Shown: piece by piece, positions 1 to 5,790 of the stretch | Numbering within the stretch: the stretch's first letter is position 1 | Layout: each line of letters begins with the position of its first letter | DNA from: an uncultured Acetatifactor sp. | GTDB taxonomy: Bacteria; Bacillota; Clostridia; Lachnospirales; Lachnospiraceae | DNA length: 18,852 bases | Direction: 5' to 3' | NCBI GenBank assembly: GCA_910586435.1 | Contig: CAJUGT010000006.1 | Location: forward strand, 4,828-23,679 | Notes under the pieces: model-generated | The model's input: only the letters and a program-made list of their open reading frames with translations | Databases searched by the model: none | What the model was told of the DNA's origin: nothing | Program-made: the position numbers and the translations under genes

Positions 1-261
1 GCTTCTCCGTTCCGAGACTGTTTTTAATATTCCAGTACCGTCTCTCCACTGCGGCGCCCAGTCCAGGGAAGGGTTATTCAGCCGCATATGCGTCTGAAAA
101 CCCTTCCGGGCTTCTCCGTTCCGAGACTGTTTTTAATATTCCAGTACCGTCTCTCCACTGCGGCACCCAGTCCAAGGAAGGGTTATTCAGCCGCATATGC
201 GTCTGAGAACCCTTTTCTGTGCCTGAAAGACACATTGTGCCTCCGTTCCGAGACTGTTTTT
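1..261 (+). repeat. Tandem pair of intergenic hairpin repeats (R1, R2)
   Basis: Positions 1-104 repeat at 110-213 with about three differences (period 109). Each unit is an imperfect hairpin bounded by GTCTC (40-44; 149-153) and GAGAC (123-127; 250-254), followed on the plus strand by a run of five T (130-134; 257-261). The inner stem pairs GGAAGGGTT with AACCCTTCC, then TTCAG with CTGAA, around the palindrome CGCATATGCG. R2 carries an extra side hairpin, TGTGCC-TGAAA-GACACA. R1 pairs GCCC with GGGC in the middle stem where R2 pairs GGCAC with GTGCC, so pairing is kept while sequence changes. No convincing ORF is present. The elements lie downstream of the minus-strand flavodoxin-SCP2 gene. 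They could be a structured RNA, a REP/MITE-like DNA element or a processing signal; the working strand is not settled. Confidence 0.8.
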
Positions 262-377
262 AAATTTCCTCTTGACATTTCTTTAACTGAACTATTCCAG
301 TTCCCCAAGCAGGAACTTATTCCGCTGCGCCGAGACTTGATTTTATGTTTTTATGGCGTATGACTGAACTGTTCATA
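262..377. other. Intergenic remainder with a decayed repeat copy
   Basis: This completes the gene-free stretch at the left edge. Positions 298-344 keep the small companion hairpin (GTTCC at 299-303 with GGAAC at 312-316), then CCGAGAC at 330-336 and a TTTT run at 341-344, as in the full repeats, but the large central stem is gone. It looks like a deleted or decayed member of the family. Near the stop codon of the flavodoxin gene is a short dyad, TGAAC-T-GTTCA (365-375), with no T run on the minus strand, so it is not a clear terminator. Nothing else is recognised. Confidence 0.5.
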
Positions 378-1379
378 TCATGGCTTTTCTTCAAATTGGA
401 AAAGCTGATCCAACATACGCAGAATTCTAAAATCTCCTTTTGTTTTCATTACACCTGACATAAACGCTCTTTGAAATGTCATTCTGCCATTGACAATATC
501 TTCCATGGCACTCTTGCCAAGCTGCACTTCCACATCCGCATGTTCGGGAACACCATAACCACATTCCAGTTTTTGTCCGTCCACACTTACCACTATTTTC
601 TTCTTCTTTTCTTCTATTCCAATAGAATATTGCGCCTGAAATCCCGCCTGTGGTGTAAAAGCCTTTCTGAGTTCCGCAAGATACTCTTCCTCATTCTCTT
701 TGCCTTCCTCACTCAAGCGGTCTCTAAACAAGGTGGCAAGTTCCTGAATATCCTGCTTTTGACGCTGAACATAACTGTCGTCCGATACATATTGAGATAA
801 CTGCTCCGTTTCCTGTGGTGTCAGATTGGTACCCTTCGGTATTGCTATTTTCTGTTTCACAGCCTGATTACTGGCAGGGAAGCAAGCCATATGTTGATTG
901 ATTGACCGATACATATTTTCCGCTTTTTTCTCTATGATTTTGATGTACTGCTCATTCATTTCCAACATGACAGTATTCTCAATATACCCGCACATTCCGC
1001 TGCATGGCAAACCGCCGAGAATTTCCCATGCTGTGGACAGATTCAGCTTTGCCTCACGTTCCCCATATGTTGTCGACATCACCACCGGGCACATATAAAT
1101 ACCAGCTATTTTTTCTTTGTCGCCAAAAAGCCAGCAGGCATCCAAAAACTGCTGCATATAGCCACCTATACCATACCATTCCACCGTAGTAGCCAAAATA
1201 ACCCCATCTGCGTCTTTCAGCGTCTGCGGAAGAGTTGGAATGGTATTCTTCAGCTCATATAGATTGTAGCGATTGACATTTACTCTAAGTTCCCCCAGAA
1301 CTTCCTGCATTTTATTAATTACAAACAAGGTTGGATCATCAATGATTCCCCTGCCGCCATAATAAATATTGATATTCAA
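378..1379 (-). CDS. Flavodoxin-fold oxidoreductase fused to an SCP2-like domain
   Basis: A protein of about 333 residues. The N-terminal half looks like the flavodoxin / NADPH-dependent FMN reductase fold: a first strand NINIYYGGRG, a second block DADGVILATTVEWYGIGGYM that would contact the flavin, and a third, MCPVVMSTTYGEREAKLNL. The last 100 or so residues resemble the SCP2 sterol-carrier fold, with the signature MTFQRAFMSGVMKTKGDF near the end. The cofactor is probably FMN; the substrate is unknown. The chosen start is TTG at 1379, with GAGGG eight bases upstream and the protein opening directly into the first strand. ATG at 1394 is an alternative, five codons longer but with its GAGG only two bases away. 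It follows the rhomboid stop (1399) closely, so the two are probably co-transcribed. The domain calls are by eye; cytosolic location is expected because no signal or membrane segment is visible. Confidence 0.75.
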   Translation of the reverse strand: MNINIYYGGRGIIDDPTLFVINKMQEVLGELRVNVNRYNLYELKNTIPTLPQTLKDADGVILATTVEWYGIGGYMQQFLDACWLFGDKEKIAGIYMCPVVMSTTYGEREAKLNLSTAWEILGGLPCSGMCGYIENTVMLEMNEQYIKIIEKKAENMYRSINQHMACFPASNQAVKQKIAIPKGTNLTPQETEQLSQYVSDDSYVQRQKQDIQELATLFRDRLSEEGKENEEEYLAELRKAFTPQAGFQAQYSIGIEEKKKKIVVSVDGQKLECGYGVPEHADVEVQLGKSAMEDIVNGRMTFQRAFMSGVMKTKGDFRILRMLDQLFQFEEKP

Positions 1380-1398
1380 AGCCTCATCCCTCATTTCC

Positions 1399-2010
1399 TC
1401 AAATAGAACCTGTCTGCCATTTCCTTTGAAAACGTTTGAATACACACATAACTGCGGCTGATACAAATCCTGTCACCAATCCGCCTATATGTGCCGCATT
1501 ATCTATATTGGCCCCTCTCAATCCACTGTACAGAGAACACACTATCATCAGCAATACTCTAATTGGTGTCACATTCTCCATTTTCCTTCCGGAGAACAAG
1601 ACCATGGCAAGAAGTACCCCGTCCAGACCAAAAATTGCGCCGCTGGCTCCCAATGACGCAGATATATCATTTGTGGCAACCTTAATTATCAGAGAGAAAA
1701 GATTACCTCCTATGCCGGAAAGAAAATACAGTATGGCATAACTGACATGCCCCACTTCTTTTTCAATCATCGCTCCCAGAAAAAATAAAATAAACATATT
1801 GCTCAAAAGATGATTGACATCACCGTGAAGAAAAACCGCCCACAATATTCGGCCATATTCTTTTCTTTCCAGGATGTGATATGGCTTCAGCATACCCATG
1901 TCAAAAATCTCGCCACTATAAAAAGTGCCCAACACAAAAACAAGTATATTCACAACAACCAGCGCTGTACTGACAATGGGTTGATTCTTCAAAGTCCTAA
2001 ACTGCCTCAA
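1399..2010 (-). CDS. Rhomboid-family intramembrane serine protease
   Basis: About 203 residues with several hydrophobic segments. The rhomboid signatures are present: HLLSNMF in an early membrane helix, the nucleophile motif GASGAIFG (Ser about residue 123) and the catalytic His in AAHIGG (about residue 174). It should cleave single-pass membrane proteins within the bilayer; the substrate is unknown. The start is taken as TTG 2010, which has GGAGGAGAGG just upstream. The frame is open back to ATG 2061, but that codon lies inside the spacer of the promoter at 2052-2080 and so would not be transcribed. The gene has its own promoter and is followed within 20-25 bases by the flavodoxin-SCP2 gene. 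A 10-bp inverted repeat spans its leader and start codon. Confidence 0.88.
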   Translation of the reverse strand: MRQFRTLKNQPIVSTALVVVNILVFVLGTFYSGEIFDMGMLKPYHILERKEYGRILWAVFLHGDVNHLLSNMFILFFLGAMIEKEVGHVSYAILYFLSGIGGNLFSLIIKVATNDISASLGASGAIFGLDGVLLAMVLFSGRKMENVTPIRVLLMIVCSLYSGLRGANIDNAAHIGGLVTGFVSAAVMCVFKRFQRKWQTGSI

Positions 2011-2051
2011 TGCATCCTCTCCTCCAGATGTATTTTTACCACATTGAGGCA
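2003..2051. promoter_or_regulatory. 10-bp inverted repeat across rhomboid transcription start and start codon
   Basis: TGCCTCAATG (2003-2012) and CATTGAGGCA (2042-2051) are perfect reverse complements separated by 29 bp. The outer arm abuts the -10 box and overlaps the expected +1. The inner arm contains the proposed TTG start codon, and the ribosome binding site lies in the loop. Because +1 should fall within the outer arm, an RNA hairpin would be incomplete unless transcription starts slightly upstream. A two-site DNA operator is therefore the more likely reading. Function is inferred; the repeat is directly visible. Confidence 0.5.
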
Positions 2052-2080
2052 ATTTTAACATATTTTATTCCACTTTTCAA
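2052..2080 (-). promoter_or_regulatory. Sigma-A promoter for rhomboid gene
   Basis: On the minus strand, the -35 is TTGAAA (2075-2080) and the -10 is TAAAAT (2052-2057), with a 17-base spacer and an extended -10 TG one base before the hexamer. The expected +1 is near 2045, giving a leader of about 35 nt before TTG 2010. Confidence 0.7.
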
Positions 2081-2102
2081 TGCATACCTGCTTCATGACA
2101 CA

Positions 2103-2130
2103 AATTTAGGTATCTTTATGTTACTGTCAA
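2103..2130 (-). promoter_or_regulatory. Possible second upstream promoter for rhomboid gene
   Basis: On the minus strand, TTGACA (2125-2130) is a consensus -35. It is followed 16 bases later by TAAATT (2103-2108), a four-of-six match to the -10. It lies about 50 bases upstream of the better promoter at 2052-2080. It may act as an alternative start or be chance. Confidence 0.35.
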
Positions 2131-2176
2131 ACCCCAATGGCGCCAAGAAACTTGTGAATTTGTTCTATGACAGTGT

Positions 2177-2196
2177 AAGGGACGCCGTCCCTTTTT
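2177..2196 (+). terminator. Hairpin with T run on the plus strand
   Basis: AAGGGAC (2177-2183) pairs with GTCCCTT (2187-2193) around a three-base loop and runs into five T on the plus strand, as in an intrinsic terminator. No plus-strand gene ends here, and on the minus strand the A run precedes the hairpin. It may block antisense transcription between the FHA and rhomboid genes, or be chance. The rest of the gap (2197-2282) is GC-rich on the minus strand, with a run of G, and nothing in it is recognised. Confidence 0.3.
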
Positions 2197-2282
2197 CCAC
2201 AGCCCCCCCTTTGCTGCCCTGGAAGAAACCCGCAAGCCCCTTGGCACTATCAGGTCTAAGCTGTAACATCTCTATGTAAAAA

Positions 2283-3497
2283 TTACCGAAAAACTACTAT
2301 GATTTTTCCGCACTTTATTTCATCCCCTGTTTCCAGCTTTCTCTTTTCATATGGCTGCATTCGCAGACCATTTTTAAATGTCCCGTTTGTGGAATTCAAA
2401 TCTTCAACATAATACTCTCCCTGCTCTTCCATAATCCGTGCGTGCATTCTGCTGACGGACACATCCTCCAGCGCAAGTGTAACCTCTTCTTTTTTCTTTC
2501 CGATGGAAAGCATCTTTCCTTCCATTTTCATCAGCAATTTGCCATCCGATGTATACAATCCATGCTGTGTCTCTTCCTCATTCTGCTTTTCCTCTATAAA
2601 AATAGTTTTTCCGTAATCATCCGATGTATAGTCCACCTCTTCCGCAACAGCATAACCAGACATTGCCTGCCTCATGGCTGTATTATAGTCTTCACGTTGT
2701 TTCTTATTTCGATTTCTTATTCCTTCAATAAAACTAAAAATTCCTCTTTTTTCCCCTCGTTCTATATTATTTTGCTTTCCAACAAGTAAAAGTCCTTCCT
2801 CCATACCATTGATATGGTTCTTTGCAGTTCCTTCTTTTCCTGCGGCGTTTTCGGCAGCGCCTCCATTGGCAGCAACTCCACTTCTTTGGTTTTCCTTCTC
2901 TCCTTCCTCTATATCCTTCACCAATTCCGCAGTTTGCTCATCTCCGCTTTCTTCCAAGCATCTGGCATCTTCAAAAATACATCCCTGTAAATAGATGCTC
3001 CCATTTCGTTCCACCTGTTCATACATATGATACACAAAGTCCACCAGCACCTCATCATCATAATCAATATGTTCCACCCAGAATTCTATCAGTTTGATAA
3101 AGCTTAATTCTCCTTCATAATAGGGCACATAAACATAGGAAAAAATGTTGCTTTCCAGATCTTGAAATATCTGTTCCGGATACCAGAGAATATTGCCCGT
3201 GTCTAACAGAAAACGCCCCAATTCCTGTTGAATTCGTTTCAAGCTCCACAGAAAGTCCTTCATCCATTTCCTGGCAATGCAGCGACCGCTATACAGTTGT
3301 GACACATTTTGTCTTGAAGATATATCATAATAAAGATATGCCAAACCATTCATATACCTCAAGCTGCATGGAAGCAGCCCCTTTATCCCACCTCTGCTCA
3401 AAATACAGTATTGATATCTATTCTCTTCGGGCTGCTTATCCAGCAAAATCCTTTCATAATTACAATTCATATTTCTTACATATTCCGTATGCAGCAT
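2283..3497 (-). CDS. DUF6382-type protein with C-terminal FHA domain
   Basis: About 404 residues. The first 170 or so resemble the DUF6382 domain found with clostridial Tad loci (block LPCSLRYMNGLAYLYYDISS). A charged, low-complexity linker follows. The last 84 residues are an FHA domain with SVSRMHARI and LNSTNGT, the phosphothreonine-binding face (Ser about 349, Arg 350, His 352, Asn/Ser/Thr 368-370). The usual Gly-Arg of the first FHA loop is Gly-Lys here. No signal peptide or membrane helix is visible, so it is probably cytosolic and may couple the pilus machine to Ser/Thr kinase signalling (inference). The start is ATG 3497, with GAGAGGTG about 12 bases upstream. The frame is open back to ATG 3587, directly after the tadE stop, but that codon has no ribosome binding site. 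It appears to be the last gene of the Tad operon. Confidence 0.82.
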   Translation of the reverse strand: MLHTEYVRNMNCNYERILLDKQPEENRYQYCILSRGGIKGLLPCSLRYMNGLAYLYYDISSRQNVSQLYSGRCIARKWMKDFLWSLKRIQQELGRFLLDTGNILWYPEQIFQDLESNIFSYVYVPYYEGELSFIKLIEFWVEHIDYDDEVLVDFVYHMYEQVERNGSIYLQGCIFEDARCLEESGDEQTAELVKDIEEGEKENQRSGVAANGGAAENAAGKEGTAKNHINGMEEGLLLVGKQNNIERGEKRGIFSFIEGIRNRNKKQREDYNTAMRQAMSGYAVAEEVDYTSDDYGKTIFIEEKQNEEETQHGLYTSDGKLLMKMEGKMLSIGKKKEEVTLALEDVSVSRMHARIMEEQGEYYVEDLNSTNGTFKNGLRMQPYEKRKLETGDEIKCGKIIVVFR

Positions 3498-3587
3498 CTC
3501 TTCAATACACCTCTCTTTCGTCCTGTTTTCACACCTGTAATATTTTATATGAATGTTGTTGGGCGCAAGGGGATTTTGCGCTACCAT

Positions 3588-4037
3588 TTATTTTTTATTG
3601 GCAGTATCCTTTGAAACTCTATGGCACAACCGTATGAACGCTGCCGGAGATATACGTCGATACTCGTATTCCACCTTTGCTCCCCATGCATTTTCTTTAC
3701 TCCAAAAGTTCCACCTGGGAAGAGGAAAAGTCAAATGTCCTGCGCCTTTTACCACATAACTGTTATTCTCCAGTGTCGCGTTAAATGTTGTCATTTCCCA
3801 TGCAACATATTTATCCCAATAGAATTCGCCCATACGCTCTCTTGTCTTTTCTTCTAACATAGCCCCATTGTCTTCTATTCGGCTTCCCCACAATGCCATC
3901 GCCCCAAGATCCTGCTCCATCAAGCACCTATTATATTGATAAAACAATATATAAATCACAAAAAGCACTGTACTCATCACAATTGGAACAATGAAAGCTG
4001 CTTCTACCGTAAAATAGGCATTGATATATCTTTTCAT
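3588..4037 (-). CDS. tadE: TadE-like pseudopilin
   Basis: About 149 residues: a short basic N-terminus, the TadE-type motif YFTVEAAFIVPI, and one hydrophobic helix of about 22 residues. An extracytoplasmic domain rich in aromatic residues follows. TadE proteins are minor pseudopilins of the Tad (Flp) pilus, usually processed by the locus peptidase. The start is ATG 4037, preceded by GGGAGG at four bases. An upstream open frame to 4187 runs through a hairpin repeat and is not believed. The gene lies between the second prepilin peptidase and the FHA gene, consistent with a pilus assembly role. No Gly is present at the usual cleavage position, so processing cannot be confirmed. Confidence 0.8.
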   Translation of the reverse strand: MKRYINAYFTVEAAFIVPIVMSTVLFVIYILFYQYNRCLMEQDLGAMALWGSRIEDNGAMLEEKTRERMGEFYWDKYVAWEMTTFNATLENNSYVVKGAGHLTFPLPRWNFWSKENAWGAKVEYEYRRISPAAFIRLCHRVSKDTANKK

Positions 4038-4074
4038 TTTCCTCCCTTTCTTTAGTTCTGCAACTTGCCCTCCC

Positions 4075-4136
4075 AAGCCCCCTGAATCTGGGAGAATTTC
4101 CTGCCGCAGACGCGTCAGTAAATCCTCCCAGGGCTT
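4075..4136. repeat. Diverged hairpin repeat in front of tadE
   Basis: AAGCC (4075-4079) pairs with GGCTT (4132-4136), CTGGGA (4088-4093) with TCCCAG (4126-4131), ATTT with AAAT, and CTG with CAG. The terminal loop is CCGCAGACGCGT. The loop and layout match the intergenic repeat family, whose loop is CCGCATATGCGT closed by CAG/CTG, so the closing pairs are swapped between copies. It sits in the 172-base gap between the second prepilin peptidase and tadE. Membership of the family is an inference from shape and loop. Confidence 0.5.
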
Positions 4137-4209
4137 GTCAGGTCCGTTGTTGCTTGTCCGGTCCGTTGCTGTTTTTTCATATCCCATTTGACACTACCTT
4201 TGTCCTGCC

Positions 4210-4626
4210 TCATGGATACACCACAATCATCCATGATACAGCCAAAAATGGCAAATACGGAATGGTGTAATCACGTCCGGCCTTCCGAAAAACCAGCAAT
4301 ATAATAGAATAAACAGATATAAAAAACAGACTTATCCCCATGAGCAAAAAACTCTTTCCCGATACCATTCCCAGGTATAGTAATACAATTCCATCGCCAT
4401 AGCCTGCTTTTTTTGTTGCGGCTGCCGCCAATAATAAGATTCCTCCCGGCAGCATCCCTTGTAAAATATGAATATATCCCACATTGTTATTGACTGCTTC
4501 ATAAGCCAAAACCATCAAAGTCAGTCCACCCCCAATTACAAGCATCCATAAGGGCACCTTTTGTTTTTTCATATCCATGATGCTAATTCCAAAGAGCCAA
4601 ACCGTCATTATAGTTAAACCAAACAT
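4210..4626 (-). CDS. Second A24-type prepilin peptidase (short, TadV/CpaA-like)
   Basis: About 138 residues, nearly all hydrophobic. Two Asp residues match the aspartic prepilin peptidase pattern: Asp 18 in IMDMKKQKVP after the first helix, and Asp 78 in GYGDGI, the GxGD motif. It would cleave the leaders of Flp or TadE-like prepilins at the cytoplasmic face of the membrane. The start is ATG 4626, with AAAGGAG seven bases upstream; TTG 4632 is too close to that site. It is the second such enzyme in the operon and lies between the two TadE-type genes, so it may serve them rather than the major pilin (inference). Substrate division cannot be read from sequence. Confidence 0.82.
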   Translation of the reverse strand: MFGLTIMTVWLFGISIMDMKKQKVPLWMLVIGGGLTLMVLAYEAVNNNVGYIHILQGMLPGGILLLAAAATKKAGYGDGIVLLYLGMVSGKSFLLMGISLFFISVYSIILLVFRKAGRDYTIPYLPFLAVSWMIVVYP

Positions 4627-4696
4627 AATCAATCTCCTTTATTCCCATCCCTGCCCTTCCAAACCGGACTTCCACAACCAGAGCTTCTGCATGTTT

Positions 4697-5527
4697 TTAT
4701 TCATCCGCTTTGACACAACGGCTGCATGGGCGGTAGTTTTCCGCCTCCTTCATTGAAATAGAACGAACCGTTCTTCTCAGTCCTGAACAATTCCCTGTAT
4801 AATGAAAACAATCTCCTGCGGCCGTAATATATACCTCAATGGGTCTTTTTCCCAAAGCACACTTTCCGCAAGGCCCATATGGTCTTCCATATTGATTCCT
4901 TGCCCCATCAAGTTCCCCGGAATATATCTTGTGAACCACAATCCTTATATAGGTACACTCTGGATTTACGTGAAATACTTGTCCACTTTCGGTGACATAT
5001 ACTCTCTTCTCTTCCTCTGAACCCACTCCTGGAATCTGATACCCATTCCAGATATGAGCATAAAATCTGTTGGCCAGACGAAATGGAGAAAACCCAATTA
5101 ACCGACTCCAGGGAGACACAGAATATGTCACTATAATATCTATGTTATCTTCCTGACCAAATAGTTCGCTCTCCCACAATCGCAGGCTGCCTTCCGTAAC
5201 TGGTGATTGTTCTATGTATTTTTCTCCAAGACAATCTGTTAGTCTCCATTTTACATATGTAGACGAAAACGCTATGTCCGCCATACCTTGCCACCATCCG
5301 TCCTCCTGCTTTACCCAGGACACTTCTTCATTGTCCAATACATATCCGTATAGAGAAATTTCACTTCCTGTCTTCCACAATGCCAACTGCATATTGCAAT
5401 GGAATCGAATGATTTCTATTGCACACCCCATATTCAGAAAGAAAAATAGAAATAAGGGCAATAAAATGGATGCTTCCACTGTCATCCCCCCGGAAATCCC
5501 CTGCACTGTCCTCTTGAGCATTTTCAT
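4697..5527 (-). CDS. TadE-like protein with two Cys/His metal-site repeats
   Basis: About 276 residues. The N-terminus has a TadE/pilin-like GGMTVEASILLPLFLFFF and a single membrane helix; the rest should be outside the cytoplasm. The last 100 residues hold two copies of one module. Each has VY(V/I)T, then a His (about 186; 242), a Cys five residues later (191; 247), and a closing P-C-x-x-C (220/223; 268/271). That HCCC set resembles small zinc-binding modules seen in secreted Firmicutes proteins. Function is unknown; a tip or adhesive minor pilin is one possibility. The start is ATG 5527 or ATG 5521, both with poor ribosome binding sites. The frame is open back to 5719, but that part is the inverted-repeat segment. 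Expression may therefore depend on the orientation of the segment at 5535-5729. Confidence 0.75.
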   Translation of the reverse strand: MKMLKRTVQGISGGMTVEASILLPLFLFFFLNMGCAIEIIRFHCNMQLALWKTGSEISLYGYVLDNEEVSWVKQEDGWWQGMADIAFSSTYVKWRLTDCLGEKYIEQSPVTEGSLRLWESELFGQEDNIDIIVTYSVSPWSRLIGFSPFRLANRFYAHIWNGYQIPGVGSEEEKRVYVTESGQVFHVNPECTYIRIVVHKIYSGELDGARNQYGRPYGPCGKCALGKRPIEVYITAAGDCFHYTGNCSGLRRTVRSISMKEAENYRPCSRCVKADE

Positions 5528-5534
5528 CCAAAAA

Positions 5535-5729
5535 GAGGTGAACAGTGATATCCCCTCTACGAAAAAGCTTAATCTGCATTGTCGGCGTCTGCCGATATCT
5601 GGGGAGATTCCCGGATTCCGGGCCGAACCTGGGAAATCAATATATCTGGTCGGAGAAGGTTGCAATTGACTGGTTAATAGTTTCATATCATATTCACTTT
5701 TCCGTAGAAGGGACATCACTGTTCACCTC
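5535..5729. promoter_or_regulatory. Inverted-repeat-bounded segment, candidate invertible promoter
   Basis: The arms at 5535-5561 and 5703-5729 are reverse complements over 27 bp with two mismatches. Similarity extends inward through a T-rich tract (5562-5566; 5698-5702) and, with a two-base indel, outward. The 141 bp between the arms holds two small hairpins (5582-5595; 5610-5622) and a promoter-like sequence near the right arm. The segment fills most of the 263-base gap between the DUF5702 gene and the Cys/His TadE-like gene, the largest gap inside the pilus operon. No target-site duplication is visible, which argues against a MITE. No recombinase gene lies in the window. The repeat is directly seen; inversion is an inference by analogy with switches such as the Clostridioides difficile flagellar switch. 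Confidence 0.6.
5666..5694 (+). promoter_or_regulatory. Promoter-like sequence inside the inverted-repeat segment
   Basis: TTGACT (5666-5671) and CATATT (5689-5694) are 17 bases apart on the plus strand, just inside the right arm. In this orientation it points away from the TadE-like gene and into the DUF5702 gene antisense; if the segment flips it would read into the TadE-like gene. A weaker minus-strand candidate (TTGCAA, 15-base spacer, TATATT) also exists in the segment. Confidence 0.4.
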
Positions 5730-5790
5730 ACTTTTCTGATAAAGTAGTAGTATTTACAGACCCTCTCCAAGGTCCTGTCATATAACAGAT

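Noticed and set aside
1..261. Direct repeats read as a CRISPR array
   Set aside because: The period is about 109 with nearly the whole unit repeated, and the units are long imperfect hairpins without unique spacers; no cas genes are present.
88..363. Plus-strand open frame of 91 codons at the left edge
   Set aside because: It runs through the tandem hairpin repeats and has no protein-like features.
4038..4187. N-terminal extension of tadE
   Set aside because: It would translate through a hairpin repeat and lacks a ribosome binding site; ATG 4037 has GGGAGG and starts directly before the TadE motif.
5361..5579. Minus-strand open frame of 72 codons
   Set aside because: It overlaps the TadE-like gene in another frame and shows no features of its own.
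5528..5719. N-terminal extension of the TadE-like gene
   Set aside because: The extra 64 codons are encoded by the inverted-repeat segment; TadE-type proteins begin close to the membrane helix. The open frame appears to be chance.
5535..5729. Inverted repeat read as a MITE
   Set aside because: No target-site duplication is visible at the outer ends and the location just before a surface-protein gene fits a switch better; not fully excluded.
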